Of a stretch of DNA of 47,517 bases, positions 24,301 to 31,288 are shown piece after piece; the first letter of the stretch is position 1; every line of letters begins with the position of its first letter. This DNA is from UBA877 sp034436335 (lineage in GTDB: Bacteria; Chloroflexota; Anaerolineae; Anaerolineales; Villigracilaceae). Below the pieces are notes generated by a model. It searched no databases, had not been told where the DNA came from, and worked only from the letters and a program-made list of their open reading frames with translations. Location of the stretch: assembly GCA_034436335.1 (NCBI GenBank), contig DAOTVO010000022.1:1-47517 (forward strand), written 5' to 3'. A program made the translations under genes and the position numbers.

Positions 24301-27300
24301 TCCACGAAGGCAATCACTTTCGCCAGGGTGTTGTAGTCCGAGAGGCGCAAGTCTTCGCGGCGCGGGATGTTGTAGCGCTCGCGCACGGCGGCAAACAACT
24401 CGGCCTGCTTCACCGTGTCAATGCCCAGGTCGGCTTCCAGGTCGAGGTTCAGGTCGAGCACTTCCACCGGGTAGCCGGTCTTCTCGCTGACGGCGGCCAG
24501 CAGGTAGGCTTTGATTTCTTCGCTGTCGGCAGAGACGGCGGGCGAGGGCGCGGCCTCGCGGGACAAATTGTCGCCTTGTCCGGCATGAGGTGAATTGTCA
24601 ATTCGCCCTACAGCAGGCGCCGCCTGGCCGGGGAACGCGGCCCAGGCAACCGGTCCGCAGCCGTACTGCCAGCGGGATTTTGCCGGGGGACGGGCAGGCG
24701 CCCCCTGGTCACGGACGCGCAGGGTGCGCTGGACAACTTCCAATTCTGCTTCGGGGTAACCGGTCACGTCTGCCAGCCAGCGCTGGTAAGCGGGTTTGTC
24801 CACGCGTTCGCCCTGGCCGGGGATGCGGCGCAGGAGCGTGAGGGCAATCTGCGAGCCGAAGCCGGCGCCGAGACGTAAGGCATACTGCACAGGGTACTCG
24901 CCGCCGCGCGAGAGATTCAGGTCGCCCAGGTCGGGGTCCGGCTCGAAGCCGTCTTCGATGTGGGCGATGGGCGGGATGAGACCGTACTCGAGGGCTTTGA
25001 CCGCCACCACATCTTCGATGCCGACGCCCATGGTGTGGCCGGTATAACCCTTGGTGTTGGCGATCACCACGCGGTTGGCCTGTTCGGCGAAGACGCGGCG
25101 CAAGGCGTGGATCTCGGCCGCCGCGCTGCCGCCGCGTGCCGGGGTGTAGGTCTCGTGGGAGATGAAGACGGTTTCGGGGGCAATCTGGCGGCGGGAAATG
25201 CCAAAGCGCCGCTCGGCAGTCTGGAGCAGGATTTCCATCATCTGGCCGACGTGCTCCACGTCGAGGCGCGTGGCGTGGAAGGCGCTGTTGGCGGTGACGG
25301 AGGCCAGCACCTCACAGATGGCGCGCATGCCGCGCTCGCGCACGGCGTCTTCGGATTCGACCACCAGCGCAGCCGCGCCCATGCCGATGATCATGCCGTT
25401 GCGGCGGCGGTCGAAGGGCAGGGCGGCCATGCGCAGTTCGCCTTCGGTGGTGGCCGCGCCGCTAGCCATCAGGGAGGTGCCAATCCACGGCAGCAAACTG
25501 CCGCTGGTGACATCGTCTCCGGCGATGATGATGACCCGGCGGGCGCGCCCGGCGCGGATCCAGTCCTCGGCCACCGAGACGGCGTGGGTGGTGGTGGCGC
25601 AGGCGGCGTTGACGTGGGTGTTCGGGCCGCGCGCCCCGATGTATTCAGCGAACTGGGAATGACCCATCGGGAGAACACGGAAGATGTAGCGCCGGTCGAG
25701 GTGGTAATCGAGGCGGCCGATTTCAGCCTCCAGTTCGGTGATGCGCTTCTCGAAGGCGGCCTTCAGGTCAGCCTGCTGAGCCGAGACGAGGGCAGACATA
25801 CGGCGCAGTTCGTCGAGTTGGCGGCGCAGGGACTGGTCTTCGTAGAAATGGGAGGCCTCCTCGGCCATCCGGTCGAGGCCGGGGAAGGCCGAGGCGAAGA
25901 TGACGCCGGTCTCATCGGCCAGGGCTTCGGGCAGTTTCCAGCGGTCGGGCAGGAAGGAGCCGGTGGTGGCGCGCTTGTAGGCCATCACCAGCGGGATGCC
26001 GGCGTCGCGCAGGGCTTCGATCCCGGCGGCGATGGCCAGTTGAGTGGAAATGTCAATCGTCTCAAAGCGGCTGTGCGGGATGCCGAACTCCTCCACCAGG
26101 TCGAATTCGCCGCGCTGGCCGGCCAGTTTGAGGGTCAGGTTGAGGTCGTCAATTTCCTGTATGACCGCCCCGGCCTCGCTCTTGACCAGCCGGACGGGTC
26201 GTTTTTCGAGCATGGACTGGCGCGTCCCCTCCGGCAGCGGCTCGATGCGCATTTCGCCCTTCAACAGGGAGAGGATGTTGCCGTCGTCGAAGACGCGGCG
26301 GCCGCGGCCCGGAAGTCCCAGCCCGGCGCCGCTGATGACCACCGAACCGGTCAGCGGCAGGCGGCCATCTCCAACGACTTCCGGGGCTGCAACAGGCCGG
26401 GCAGGAGAAACCTGCACAGCCGGGGCGGGCTCGGCGATGGCGCCTGGCGTGGCAGAAACCGTTCCCGTAACGCCCGCAGCGTAGAGACGGCAGAGCGCCT
26501 CGTGGAAACTCAACAAGTCGCCCTTGCGGGGATGGTTGGTGGAAAACACAATGACATCCGCTTTATCCTTGAGGATATCCACGGCCAGCGTACTCAGGAC
26601 GCGCTTGGGGCCGACCTCGACGAACACGCGCGCCCCCTCCTCGTACAGGCGGCGGATGCCGCGCACGTATTGGACGGGCGAGGCCACCTGCTCGGCCAGG
26701 ATGTCCAAGATTTCCTCGCGCCCGGTCGGGTACAGGTCGCCGGTCACGTTGGCGATGATGGGCAGTTTGGGCGGCTGGACGTTCATCTTCTCGATGACCC
26801 TGCGCAGCGGCTGGCTGGCCGGAGCGACAATGCGCGTATGGAAGGCGTGCGAGACGGGGATCTTGGTCGCCTGGAAACCCGCTGCCAGGAAAGCCTGGAT
26901 GGCCGCTTCCACGGCGGCGGTCTCGCCGCCGATGACGCATTGCACCGGGCTGTTCAGGTTGGCGATCACCACGTAGCCGGGGATGGTTTTGAGCATCGCC
27001 TCCACCTGCTCCAGCGGGGCAGAGACAGCGGCCATGCAGCCGGTATCGGCCAGGGTGACGCGCGTCATTTCCTGGCCGCGGGCGCTGACCACCTGCAAGG
27101 CTTCGGGCAGCGTGAGGACGCCCGCCGCCACCAGCGCGGCGTACTCGCCCAGGCTGTGTCCGATGACGAGATCGGGCCGGAAGCCGTATTTTTCCATCAG
27201 CCGCAGCAGCGCCACGTTGACGGTCAGGATGGCAGGCTGGGTGATGACCGTGTCGCGTAGTTTCAGTTCCGCTTTTTCCAGCGCCTCCTCATCCCCGTCT

Positions 27301-29258
27301 GCGAAGATGTAATCCGTCAGCGGACGGCCCAGGATGGGCGTCATGGTGGCGTCGGCTTCGTGGAAGGTCTCGGCGACAAGCGGCTCCGCGTCACGCAGGG
27401 CGCGCAGCATGTTGACATACTGCGATCCCTGACCGGGGAAGAGGAAAGCCACTTTGCCGGGCTTGCCGCGTCCGCGGTAGATGCCGTGCAGGCCAAGCAT
27501 CTGCCAGCCGGAAGCGGAGTCCGTCTCCAGCGCCTTGAGCGCTTTGGCGGCGCGCGCCAGCAGTTCGGGCTGGTCTTCGAAATCAATCACCAGGCGTTCC
27601 GGTTTGGCGACTTCCTGTGGAGCAGGGCAAACCTGCGGCGGCAACTGTCCGGCCTCGGCCTGGCGGATTCTCTCCTCCAGCAGGCGGCGCAGTTCGGGGA
27701 CGGACTCTGCGCCGAGGAAGAGCAAACCGTGATAGGGCTTGAGGGTGGCTCCTTCCGCGACGGACAGGCTGACGGTCGCGGAGGGGGCGGCGGCGCGGAC
27801 CTCGGCGATGGCCGCCGGGACGGGGAAGATCCGCTCGCCGGTCAACGCGCCAGGGCGGTATTCCTCCAGCACCAGGTGGAAATTCGTCCCGCCGAAGCCA
27901 AAAGCGCTGACGCCGGCGCGGCGTACCTGCCCGGGACGCACGTCCCAGGGGCGCGTCTGCGTGTTGACGTAAAAGGGGCTGTGGGCAAAATCAATCTTCG
28001 GGTTGGGTTTCTCGAAATTGACCGAGGGCGGCAACTCGTGGGCATGGAGCGCCAGGACAGCCTTGAGCATCCCGGCGGCCCCGGCGGCGCTCTTGAGGTG
28101 GCCGATATTGGATTTGACCGAACCGAGCGCCACGCTCCCCGGACGGAGACCCAGCGCGCCGAAGACGGCGTTCAGGCTGCCCACCTCGACCACGTCGCCC
28201 ACAGCGGTGGAGGTGCCGTGCCCCTCGATGAGACCGACCGTTTCAGGGGGGACGCCGGCGTTCTTCCAGGCGCGCTCGATGGCGCGCTGCTGGCCGATAG
28301 GATTGGGCGCGGTGATGCCTTTGCCTTTGCCGTCACTGCTGGCGCCGAGGCCGCGGATGACGGCGTAGATTTTGTCGCCGTCGCGTTCGGCATCCACCAG
28401 ACGTTTGAGCAGGAAGACCGCCGCTCCCTCGCCCATGACGAAGCCGTTGGCGCCATCGGCGTAGGGGCGCGAACCGTCCGGGCTGAGAGCGCCGATCTTG
28501 CTGAACTTGACGAACGATTCGGGCCCCATGTTGCGATCCACGCCGCCGGTCAGGACGGCGTCGAACTGGCCGAAGCGCAAGCCGTCCACTGCCGCTTGCA
28601 GCGCCGCCAGCGACGAGGCGCAGGCCGCGTCGGTGACGAAATTTGGCCCGGAGAAGTTGAACACGTTGGCCACCCGTCCGGCGATGATGTTGGCGAGTTC
28701 GCCCGGCATGGTGTCTTCAGAGATTTGCGGGAAGCGCGAATGTATGCCGCTGGTCATGCCCTGAATCAGGGCCGCCTGCATCTCCGCCGAAAGCCCCTGG
28801 AAGGAAGGCAGGGAGGAGAGGATGTCCAGGTATTCGGGCAGGTAGATGCGGATGGTGGAGAGGTAATGGTGCTCTCCGGCCATGGCGTTGCCCAGCACCA
28901 CCGCCACCCGTTCCGGGTCGAGATGCCGTTCCGGGTAGCCGTAATCTTTGAGCGCCTGGTGAGAGGCAACGATCGCCCACTGCTGCGCCTCGTCAATCAG
29001 CACCTGGCTCTTGGGCGGGATGGCAATCCCCATCTTCATCGGTTCGAACTTGAAGCCGCGCACCCAGCCGCCGATCTTGCTGTAAGTCTTGTCGGGCGCG
29101 GCAGGGTTGGGGTCGTAGAAAAGTTCGGCCTTCCAGCGTTCGGGCGGCAGGTCGGCGACTGAGTAGCGTCCGGCGCGGATATTCATCCAAAATGTCTGGG
29201 CGTCGGGCGCGTCCGGCAGGATGGCGCCCACGCCCACGATTGCAATCAAGTCGTTCAT
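21369..29258 (-). CDS. Iterative type I PKS / PUFA-synthase-like megasynthase: KS-AT-KS-ACP-ACP-KR-DH
   Basis: This single polypeptide has 2629 residues. KS1 (1-470) has Cys213 (DAACASSLAA), His347 (EGHGTS) and His387 (SNIGHLKSAAG). AT (600-900) has Ser702 in GHSLGEY and His804 in SHAFHT. KS2 (about 970-1480) has Cys1220 (NAACATTTHA), His1368 in ISHETYTPARGG (HET rather than HGT) and His1408 (YTGHTMG), with an inserted coiled coil at 1143-1182. Two nearly identical ACPs (about 1578-1656 and 1686-1764) read LGIDTVKQAE, with Thr1615 and Thr1721 where Ser is expected. KR (about 1795-2250) has TGGSGG and Ser2203, Tyr2216, Asn2220. The double-hotdog dehydratase (2340-2610) has His2357 in HDHAVNNVPVLPG and HGPAFQVLEG. 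No thioesterase is visible. Domain content resembles PfaA plus the KS of PfaC. The gene sits between its carboxylase genes and its PPTase, with pfaD convergent. Confidence 0.93.
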   Translation of the reverse strand: MNDLIAIVGVGAILPDAPDAQTFWMNIRAGRYSVADLPPERWKAELFYDPNPAAPDKTYSKIGGWVRGFKFEPMKMGIAIPPKSQVLIDEAQQWAIVASHQALKDYGYPERHLDPERVAVVLGNAMAGEHHYLSTIRIYLPEYLDILSSLPSFQGLSAEMQAALIQGMTSGIHSRFPQISEDTMPGELANIIAGRVANVFNFSGPNFVTDAACASSLAALQAAVDGLRFGQFDAVLTGGVDRNMGPESFVKFSKIGALSPDGSRPYADGANGFVMGEGAAVFLLKRLVDAERDGDKIYAVIRGLGASSDGKGKGITAPNPIGQQRAIERAWKNAGVPPETVGLIEGHGTSTAVGDVVEVGSLNAVFGALGLRPGSVALGSVKSNIGHLKSAAGAAGMLKAVLALHAHELPPSVNFEKPNPKIDFAHSPFYVNTQTRPWDVRPGQVRRAGVSAFGFGGTNFHLVLEEYRPGALTGERIFPVPAAIAEVRAAAPSATVSLSVAEGATLKPYHGLLFLGAESVPELRRLLEERIRQAEAGQLPPQVCPAPQEVAKPERLVIDFEDQPELLARAAKALKALETDSASGWQMLGLHGIYRGRGKPGKVAFLFPGQGSQYVNMLRALRDAEPLVAETFHEADATMTPILGRPLTDYIFADGDEEALEKAELKLRDTVITQPAILTVNVALLRLMEKYGFRPDLVIGHSLGEYAALVAAGVLTLPEALQVVSARGQEMTRVTLADTGCMAAVSAPLEQVEAMLKTIPGYVVIANLNSPVQCVIGGETAAVEAAIQAFLAAGFQATKIPVSHAFHTRIVAPASQPLRRVIEKMNVQPPKLPIIANVTGDLYPTGREEILDILAEQVASPVQYVRGIRRLYEEGARVFVEVGPKRVLSTLAVDILKDKADVIVFSTNHPRKGDLLSFHEALCRLYAAGVTGTVSATPGAIAEPAPAVQVSPARPVAAPEVVGDGRLPLTGSVVISGAGLGLPGRGRRVFDDGNILSLLKGEMRIEPLPEGTRQSMLEKRPVRLVKSEAGAVIQEIDDLNLTLKLAGQRGEFDLVEEFGIPHSRFETIDISTQLAIAAGIEALRDAGIPLVMAYKRATTGSFLPDRWKLPEALADETGVIFASAFPGLDRMAEEASHFYEDQSLRRQLDELRRMSALVSAQQADLKAAFEKRITELEAEIGRLDYHLDRRYIFRVLPMGHSQFAEYIGARGPNTHVNAACATTTHAVSVAEDWIRAGRARRVIIIAGDDVTSGSLLPWIGTSLMASGAATTEGELRMAALPFDRRRNGMIIGMGAAALVVESEDAVRERGMRAICEVLASVTANSAFHATRLDVEHVGQMMEILLQTAERRFGISRRQIAPETVFISHETYTPARGGSAAAEIHALRRVFAEQANRVVIANTKGYTGHTMGVGIEDVVAVKALEYGLIPPIAHIEDGFEPDPDLGDLNLSRGGEYPVQYALRLGAGFGSQIALTLLRRIPGQGERVDKPAYQRWLADVTGYPEAELEVVQRTLRVRDQGAPARPPAKSRWQYGCGPVAWAAFPGQAAPAVGRIDNSPHAGQGDNLSREAAPSPAVSADSEEIKAYLLAAVSEKTGYPVEVLDLNLDLEADLGIDTVKQAELFAAVRERYNIPRREDLRLSDYNTLAKVIAFVEESLGAPAAPAPAPVVEAPAISAAPAAAAPSPASDEIKNYLLAAVSEKTGYPVEVLDLNLDLEADLGIDTVKQAELFAAVREHYNIPRREDLRLSDYNTLAKVIAFVEESLASQAAPSGGQIENLSHEPPLSPAAEAEQSAILRRVPVAALRPRLDLCLPTGVNLETGARVLVVEGKDEAGESLVRKLRARKAEPLRLKAGLAAEEIAEKVAAWQAEKPIRGVYFLPGLDAEPELDEMTPADWQSGLESRLYSLYTLMRLLPEETFLVCATRLGGLHGYGAEGAAGLFGGAVSGFAKSLSRERPSAFVKVVDFETTAKAAEVASVLIEETLRDPGAVEIGRREGLRYGIALVEKPLPEENNFELGQGSVFLITGGSGGILRPIAEDLVSATRGTFYLLGRTPLPPPDDPDLLRFSADREGLKKELFTRLSRDGKKATPVQVEGALLALERAAAAHQTMQLIEQKGGKAYYLACDVTDPLKVGEAVQKIRAAEGRLDVFLHAAGLERSRKLESKPPEEFRLVVSVKADGFFNIYRALVEQKLLPRAFVFFSSVAGRFGNSGQADYSAANDLLCKAAAAIRRAHPGIKTVAIDWSAWGGVGMATRGNIPTLMKMAGIDMLPPEQAAPRLRLELLAGDGEVVLAGSLGILTEPRSPHGGLDLGLANTALRAGEPIHTMLSQVTDFDLQGGLVFEAELDPKEQPFLHDHAVNNVPVLPGVMGIEGFSVAAKHIGSALASSKGNLEVTKLEDIQFLAAFKFYRNQPRRITWKALALHEAGRLVVHVTLESARALKTKAVERTLHFSGKVYLQPEEMPVREASLPLPQWNGRYTLRAEDIYKLYFHGPAFQVLEGVQRSGEAVLGKLNRKLPAITRNGHSLLAAPTLIELCFQTAGIWEIAKTDRLALPRSIRSLTLYRTPLNGAAVYAEVRPLEAEDGSFRFNARVLDAEGRLYLELEDYRTTPLPYSAEKNLLEPLKELVK
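23925..23945. repeat. Palindrome in the ACP2-KR linker coding sequence
   Basis: GGACAAATT (23925-23933) and AATTTGTCC (23937-23945) pair perfectly around three bases. In the minus-strand reading it encodes the GGQIENLSHE linker after ACP2. It resembles the REP-like palindromes of the genome spacers, so a repeat seems to have been domesticated as linker sequence. Confidence 0.75.
23971..24185. repeat. ACP2 coding copy of a 215-bp direct repeat
   Basis: This stretch matches 24292-24506 with only about four differences in 215 bases at a constant offset of 321. It encodes the second carrier domain. Such identity at synonymous sites indicates recent duplication or ongoing gene conversion. Confidence 0.9.
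24292..24506. repeat. ACP1 coding copy of a 215-bp direct repeat
   Basis: This is the partner of 23971-24185 and encodes the first carrier domain. The Ala/Pro-rich linker between the copies (24186-24291) is not duplicated. Confidence 0.9.
24561..24613. repeat. Two REP-like palindromes in the KS2-ACP1 linker coding sequence
   Basis: The first palindrome pairs GGACAA (24561-24566) with TTGTCC (24576-24581). The second pairs GGTGAATTG (24589-24597) with CAATTCGCC (24599-24607), with one G-T mismatch, and ends in CTACAG. The tail matches the CCTACA end of intergenic REP-like elements at 1740 and 40336. Read on the minus strand they encode GRIDNSPHAGQGDNLSRE, a linker outside any domain. Confidence 0.75.
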
Positions 29259-29284
29259 AATGCTCCTCTTCGGCGATATTTCTG

Positions 29285-29776
29285 TTACTCGAACTGTACC
29301 AATATGGCTCCCTTCTCCACCTGACTGCCCGGTCGGACAGCGACGCGCGCCACTTTGCCGGCGCGCGGCGAGCGGAGTTGCATCTGCATCTTCATGGATT
29401 CCAGCACCACCAGGGTCTGGTTTTTCTCGACTACGGTCCCCTCCTGGACGGCGATCTCCACCACCAGGCCGTGCATGGGCGCAGAAAGCGTCTTGACCTT
29501 GCTATCGGCCTCGCTGGTTCGCGAACGCCGCCGGGCGCGCCCGGAAATGCGGGAGGTGATGCGTTGCCCGCCGCGCATGAGCATCTGGCAGGTCTCATCG
29601 TCCAAGTTATTCAAGAAGAGTTCGAGGGCGTGCCGGCCGTGCCGCAGCAGGTGCAAGCCGCTGGGGTTCAGCAGCAGCATCTCTGCGTCCACCGGCTCAC
29701 CGTCCACGGTGCCGCGTTCGCGGGAAATGTTGACACGGTAGGTTCTGTTTCCGATCTCGACTGTGTAGAGGGACAT
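29285..29776 (-). CDS. accB: Biotin carboxyl carrier protein of acyl-CoA carboxylase
   Basis: The protein has 163 residues. The C-terminal biotinyl domain (about 93-163) contains VLESMKMQMQL with Lys129 as biotin site and ends in KGAILVQFE, typical of BCCP. The N-terminal half (YTVEIGNRTYRVNIS) resembles the carrier region of acyl-CoA carboxylase alpha chains instead of a long acetyl-CoA carboxylase BCCP, and is linked by a basic hinge (SRISGRARRRSRTS). It lies 15 bases downstream of the biotin carboxylase and 26 bases upstream of the megasynthase, so it belongs to the same operon. It carries carboxyl-biotin between the two enzymes encoded upstream. Confidence 0.9.
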   Translation of the reverse strand: MSLYTVEIGNRTYRVNISRERGTVDGEPVDAEMLLLNPSGLHLLRHGRHALELFLNNLDDETCQMLMRGGQRITSRISGRARRRSRTSEADSKVKTLSAPMHGLVVEIAVQEGTVVEKNQTLVVLESMKMQMQLRSPRAGKVARVAVRPGSQVEKGAILVQFE

Positions 29777-29791
29777 ATTTTTCTTCCTTTG

Positions 29792-31279
29792 CTAGTCTCT
29801 GGTCATTTGCTCTTTCCAGGCCACCATCTGCCAATAACTGCCCTGGCGGCCATTGGCGGCTTTGGCGGGCTGGCTCTGCTGGCGGTGGACAAACAGCGCC
29901 GCGGCGTAGGCCAACTGGCGCTCCAACTCAGGCGAGGTGACCGGCGGGGTAGGCTGGAAAGATTCCAGGTACGTGGTGGTGACGTCGCCGGTCAGGAACT
30001 TCGGACTTGCGATGATCTGCAGCAGGAAATCTATGTCCGTGCTGAGGCCGCCCACCTGGTACTCGTGCAGCGCCCGGCGCAGACGCCGGATGGCAATATC
30101 CCGGTCCTCGCCCCAGACGATGACCTTTGCCAGCAGGGAATCGTACTCCGAGCCGACGGTCATCCCCTGGTAGATGGCGCTGTCCACGCGGACGCCGGGC
30201 CCGCCCGGCTCTTTCAAGTAAAGGATCTGCCCTGTGGAGGGCAGGAAGTCGGCCTGCGAATCTTCAGCCAGGATGCGGGCTTCGATGGCCGCGCCGCGCG
30301 GGGTGATATCCTCCTGACGAACGCGCATGGGTTCGCCCAGCGCCAGAGCGATCTGCTCCCGAACAAGGTCCACGCCCGTGACCATCTCTGTGACCGGGTG
30401 CTCGACCTGGATGCGGGGGTTGACTTCGATGAAATAGAAACGGTTCTTCTTGTCCAGCAGGAATTCCACCGTGCCGAGGCTGCGGTAACGCAGCGCCCGG
30501 CCCAGTTTCAGCGCGGCCTCGTGAATCTGACGGCGCAGTTCGTCGGAAAGTCCATGCGCCGGGGCCTCTTCGATCAGTTTCTGGCGGCGGCGCTGGATGG
30601 AACATTCGCGTTCCCCCAGGCAGACGACATTTCCTTCGCCGTCGCCCAAGATCTGCACCTCGATATGGCGCGCCTGCTGGACGAGCGATTCCAGGAAAAC
30701 GGTATCGTCGTGAAAAGCCGACCTGGCCTCGCGGCGCGCCGCCTCGATCATGCCGGGCAGTTCCTCGGCAGAGCGCGCCAAGCGGATGCCGCGCCCGCCT
30801 CCGCCGGCGGCGGCTTTCACCAGCACCGGGTACTGGACCTTCCTGGCCATCTCCACTGGCAGTTGCGCCGGGAGAGGCTCGTCCGTCCCGGCGATGACCG
30901 GCAGGCCTGCCTTGCGGGAAAACCGCCGGGCAGCCAGTTTATCGCCCATCAGCGTCACCGTCTCGGGGCGGGGACCGATGAAGATGAATCCCTCTGCCTC
31001 AACGGCGCGGGCAAATTCCGGGTTCTCCGAGAGGAAGCCATAGCCGGGGTGGATGGCGGTGGCTGCGCTCTGGCGGGCCGCATCCAGGATGGCGGACGCG
31101 TTCAAGTACTGCTTCTGGTCGCCGAGGAACACCACCTCGTCGGCGTAGCGCAGGTGGAGGGCCGATTTATCCACGTCGGTGTAGACGGCAACGCTGGGGA
31201 GTCCCATTTCGCGGCAGGCGCGCAGGATGCGAACAGCGATTTCGCCGCGGTTGGCTACCAGGACCTTATTCTTGTTCAT
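29792..31279 (-). CDS. accC: Biotin carboxylase subunit of acyl-CoA carboxylase
   Basis: This protein of about 495 residues belongs to the ATP-grasp family and carboxylates biotin using ATP and bicarbonate. It opens with KVLVANRGEIAVRILRACRE, then AIHPGYGFLSENPEFA, the glycine-rich lid KAAAGGGGRGIR, and the catalytic region EVNPRIQVEHPVTEMVTG. The C-terminus (AYAAALFVHRQQSQPAK) extends slightly past the usual domain. I prefer the ATG at 31279 because AGGTGG lies five bases upstream; a GTG at 31288 abuts the stop of the carboxyltransferase gene. It sits between carboxyltransferase and biotin carrier genes and is co-translated with them. Confidence 0.93.
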   Translation of the reverse strand: MNKNKVLVANRGEIAVRILRACREMGLPSVAVYTDVDKSALHLRYADEVVFLGDQKQYLNASAILDAARQSAATAIHPGYGFLSENPEFARAVEAEGFIFIGPRPETVTLMGDKLAARRFSRKAGLPVIAGTDEPLPAQLPVEMARKVQYPVLVKAAAGGGGRGIRLARSAEELPGMIEAARREARSAFHDDTVFLESLVQQARHIEVQILGDGEGNVVCLGERECSIQRRRQKLIEEAPAHGLSDELRRQIHEAALKLGRALRYRSLGTVEFLLDKKNRFYFIEVNPRIQVEHPVTEMVTGVDLVREQIALALGEPMRVRQEDITPRGAAIEARILAEDSQADFLPSTGQILYLKEPGGPGVRVDSAIYQGMTVGSEYDSLLAKVIVWGEDRDIAIRRLRRALHEYQVGGLSTDIDFLLQIIASPKFLTGDVTTTYLESFQPTPPVTSPELERQLAYAAALFVHRQQSQPAKAANGRQGSYWQMVAWKEQMTRD

Positions 31280-31288
31280 AGCGGCCAC

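Noticed and set aside
24960..29162. Long plus-strand open frames opposite the megasynthase (766 and 600 codons)
   Set aside because: The opposite strand encodes KS, AT and KS domains with intact active sites; the plus frames show only His/Gly/Asp-rich shadow composition.
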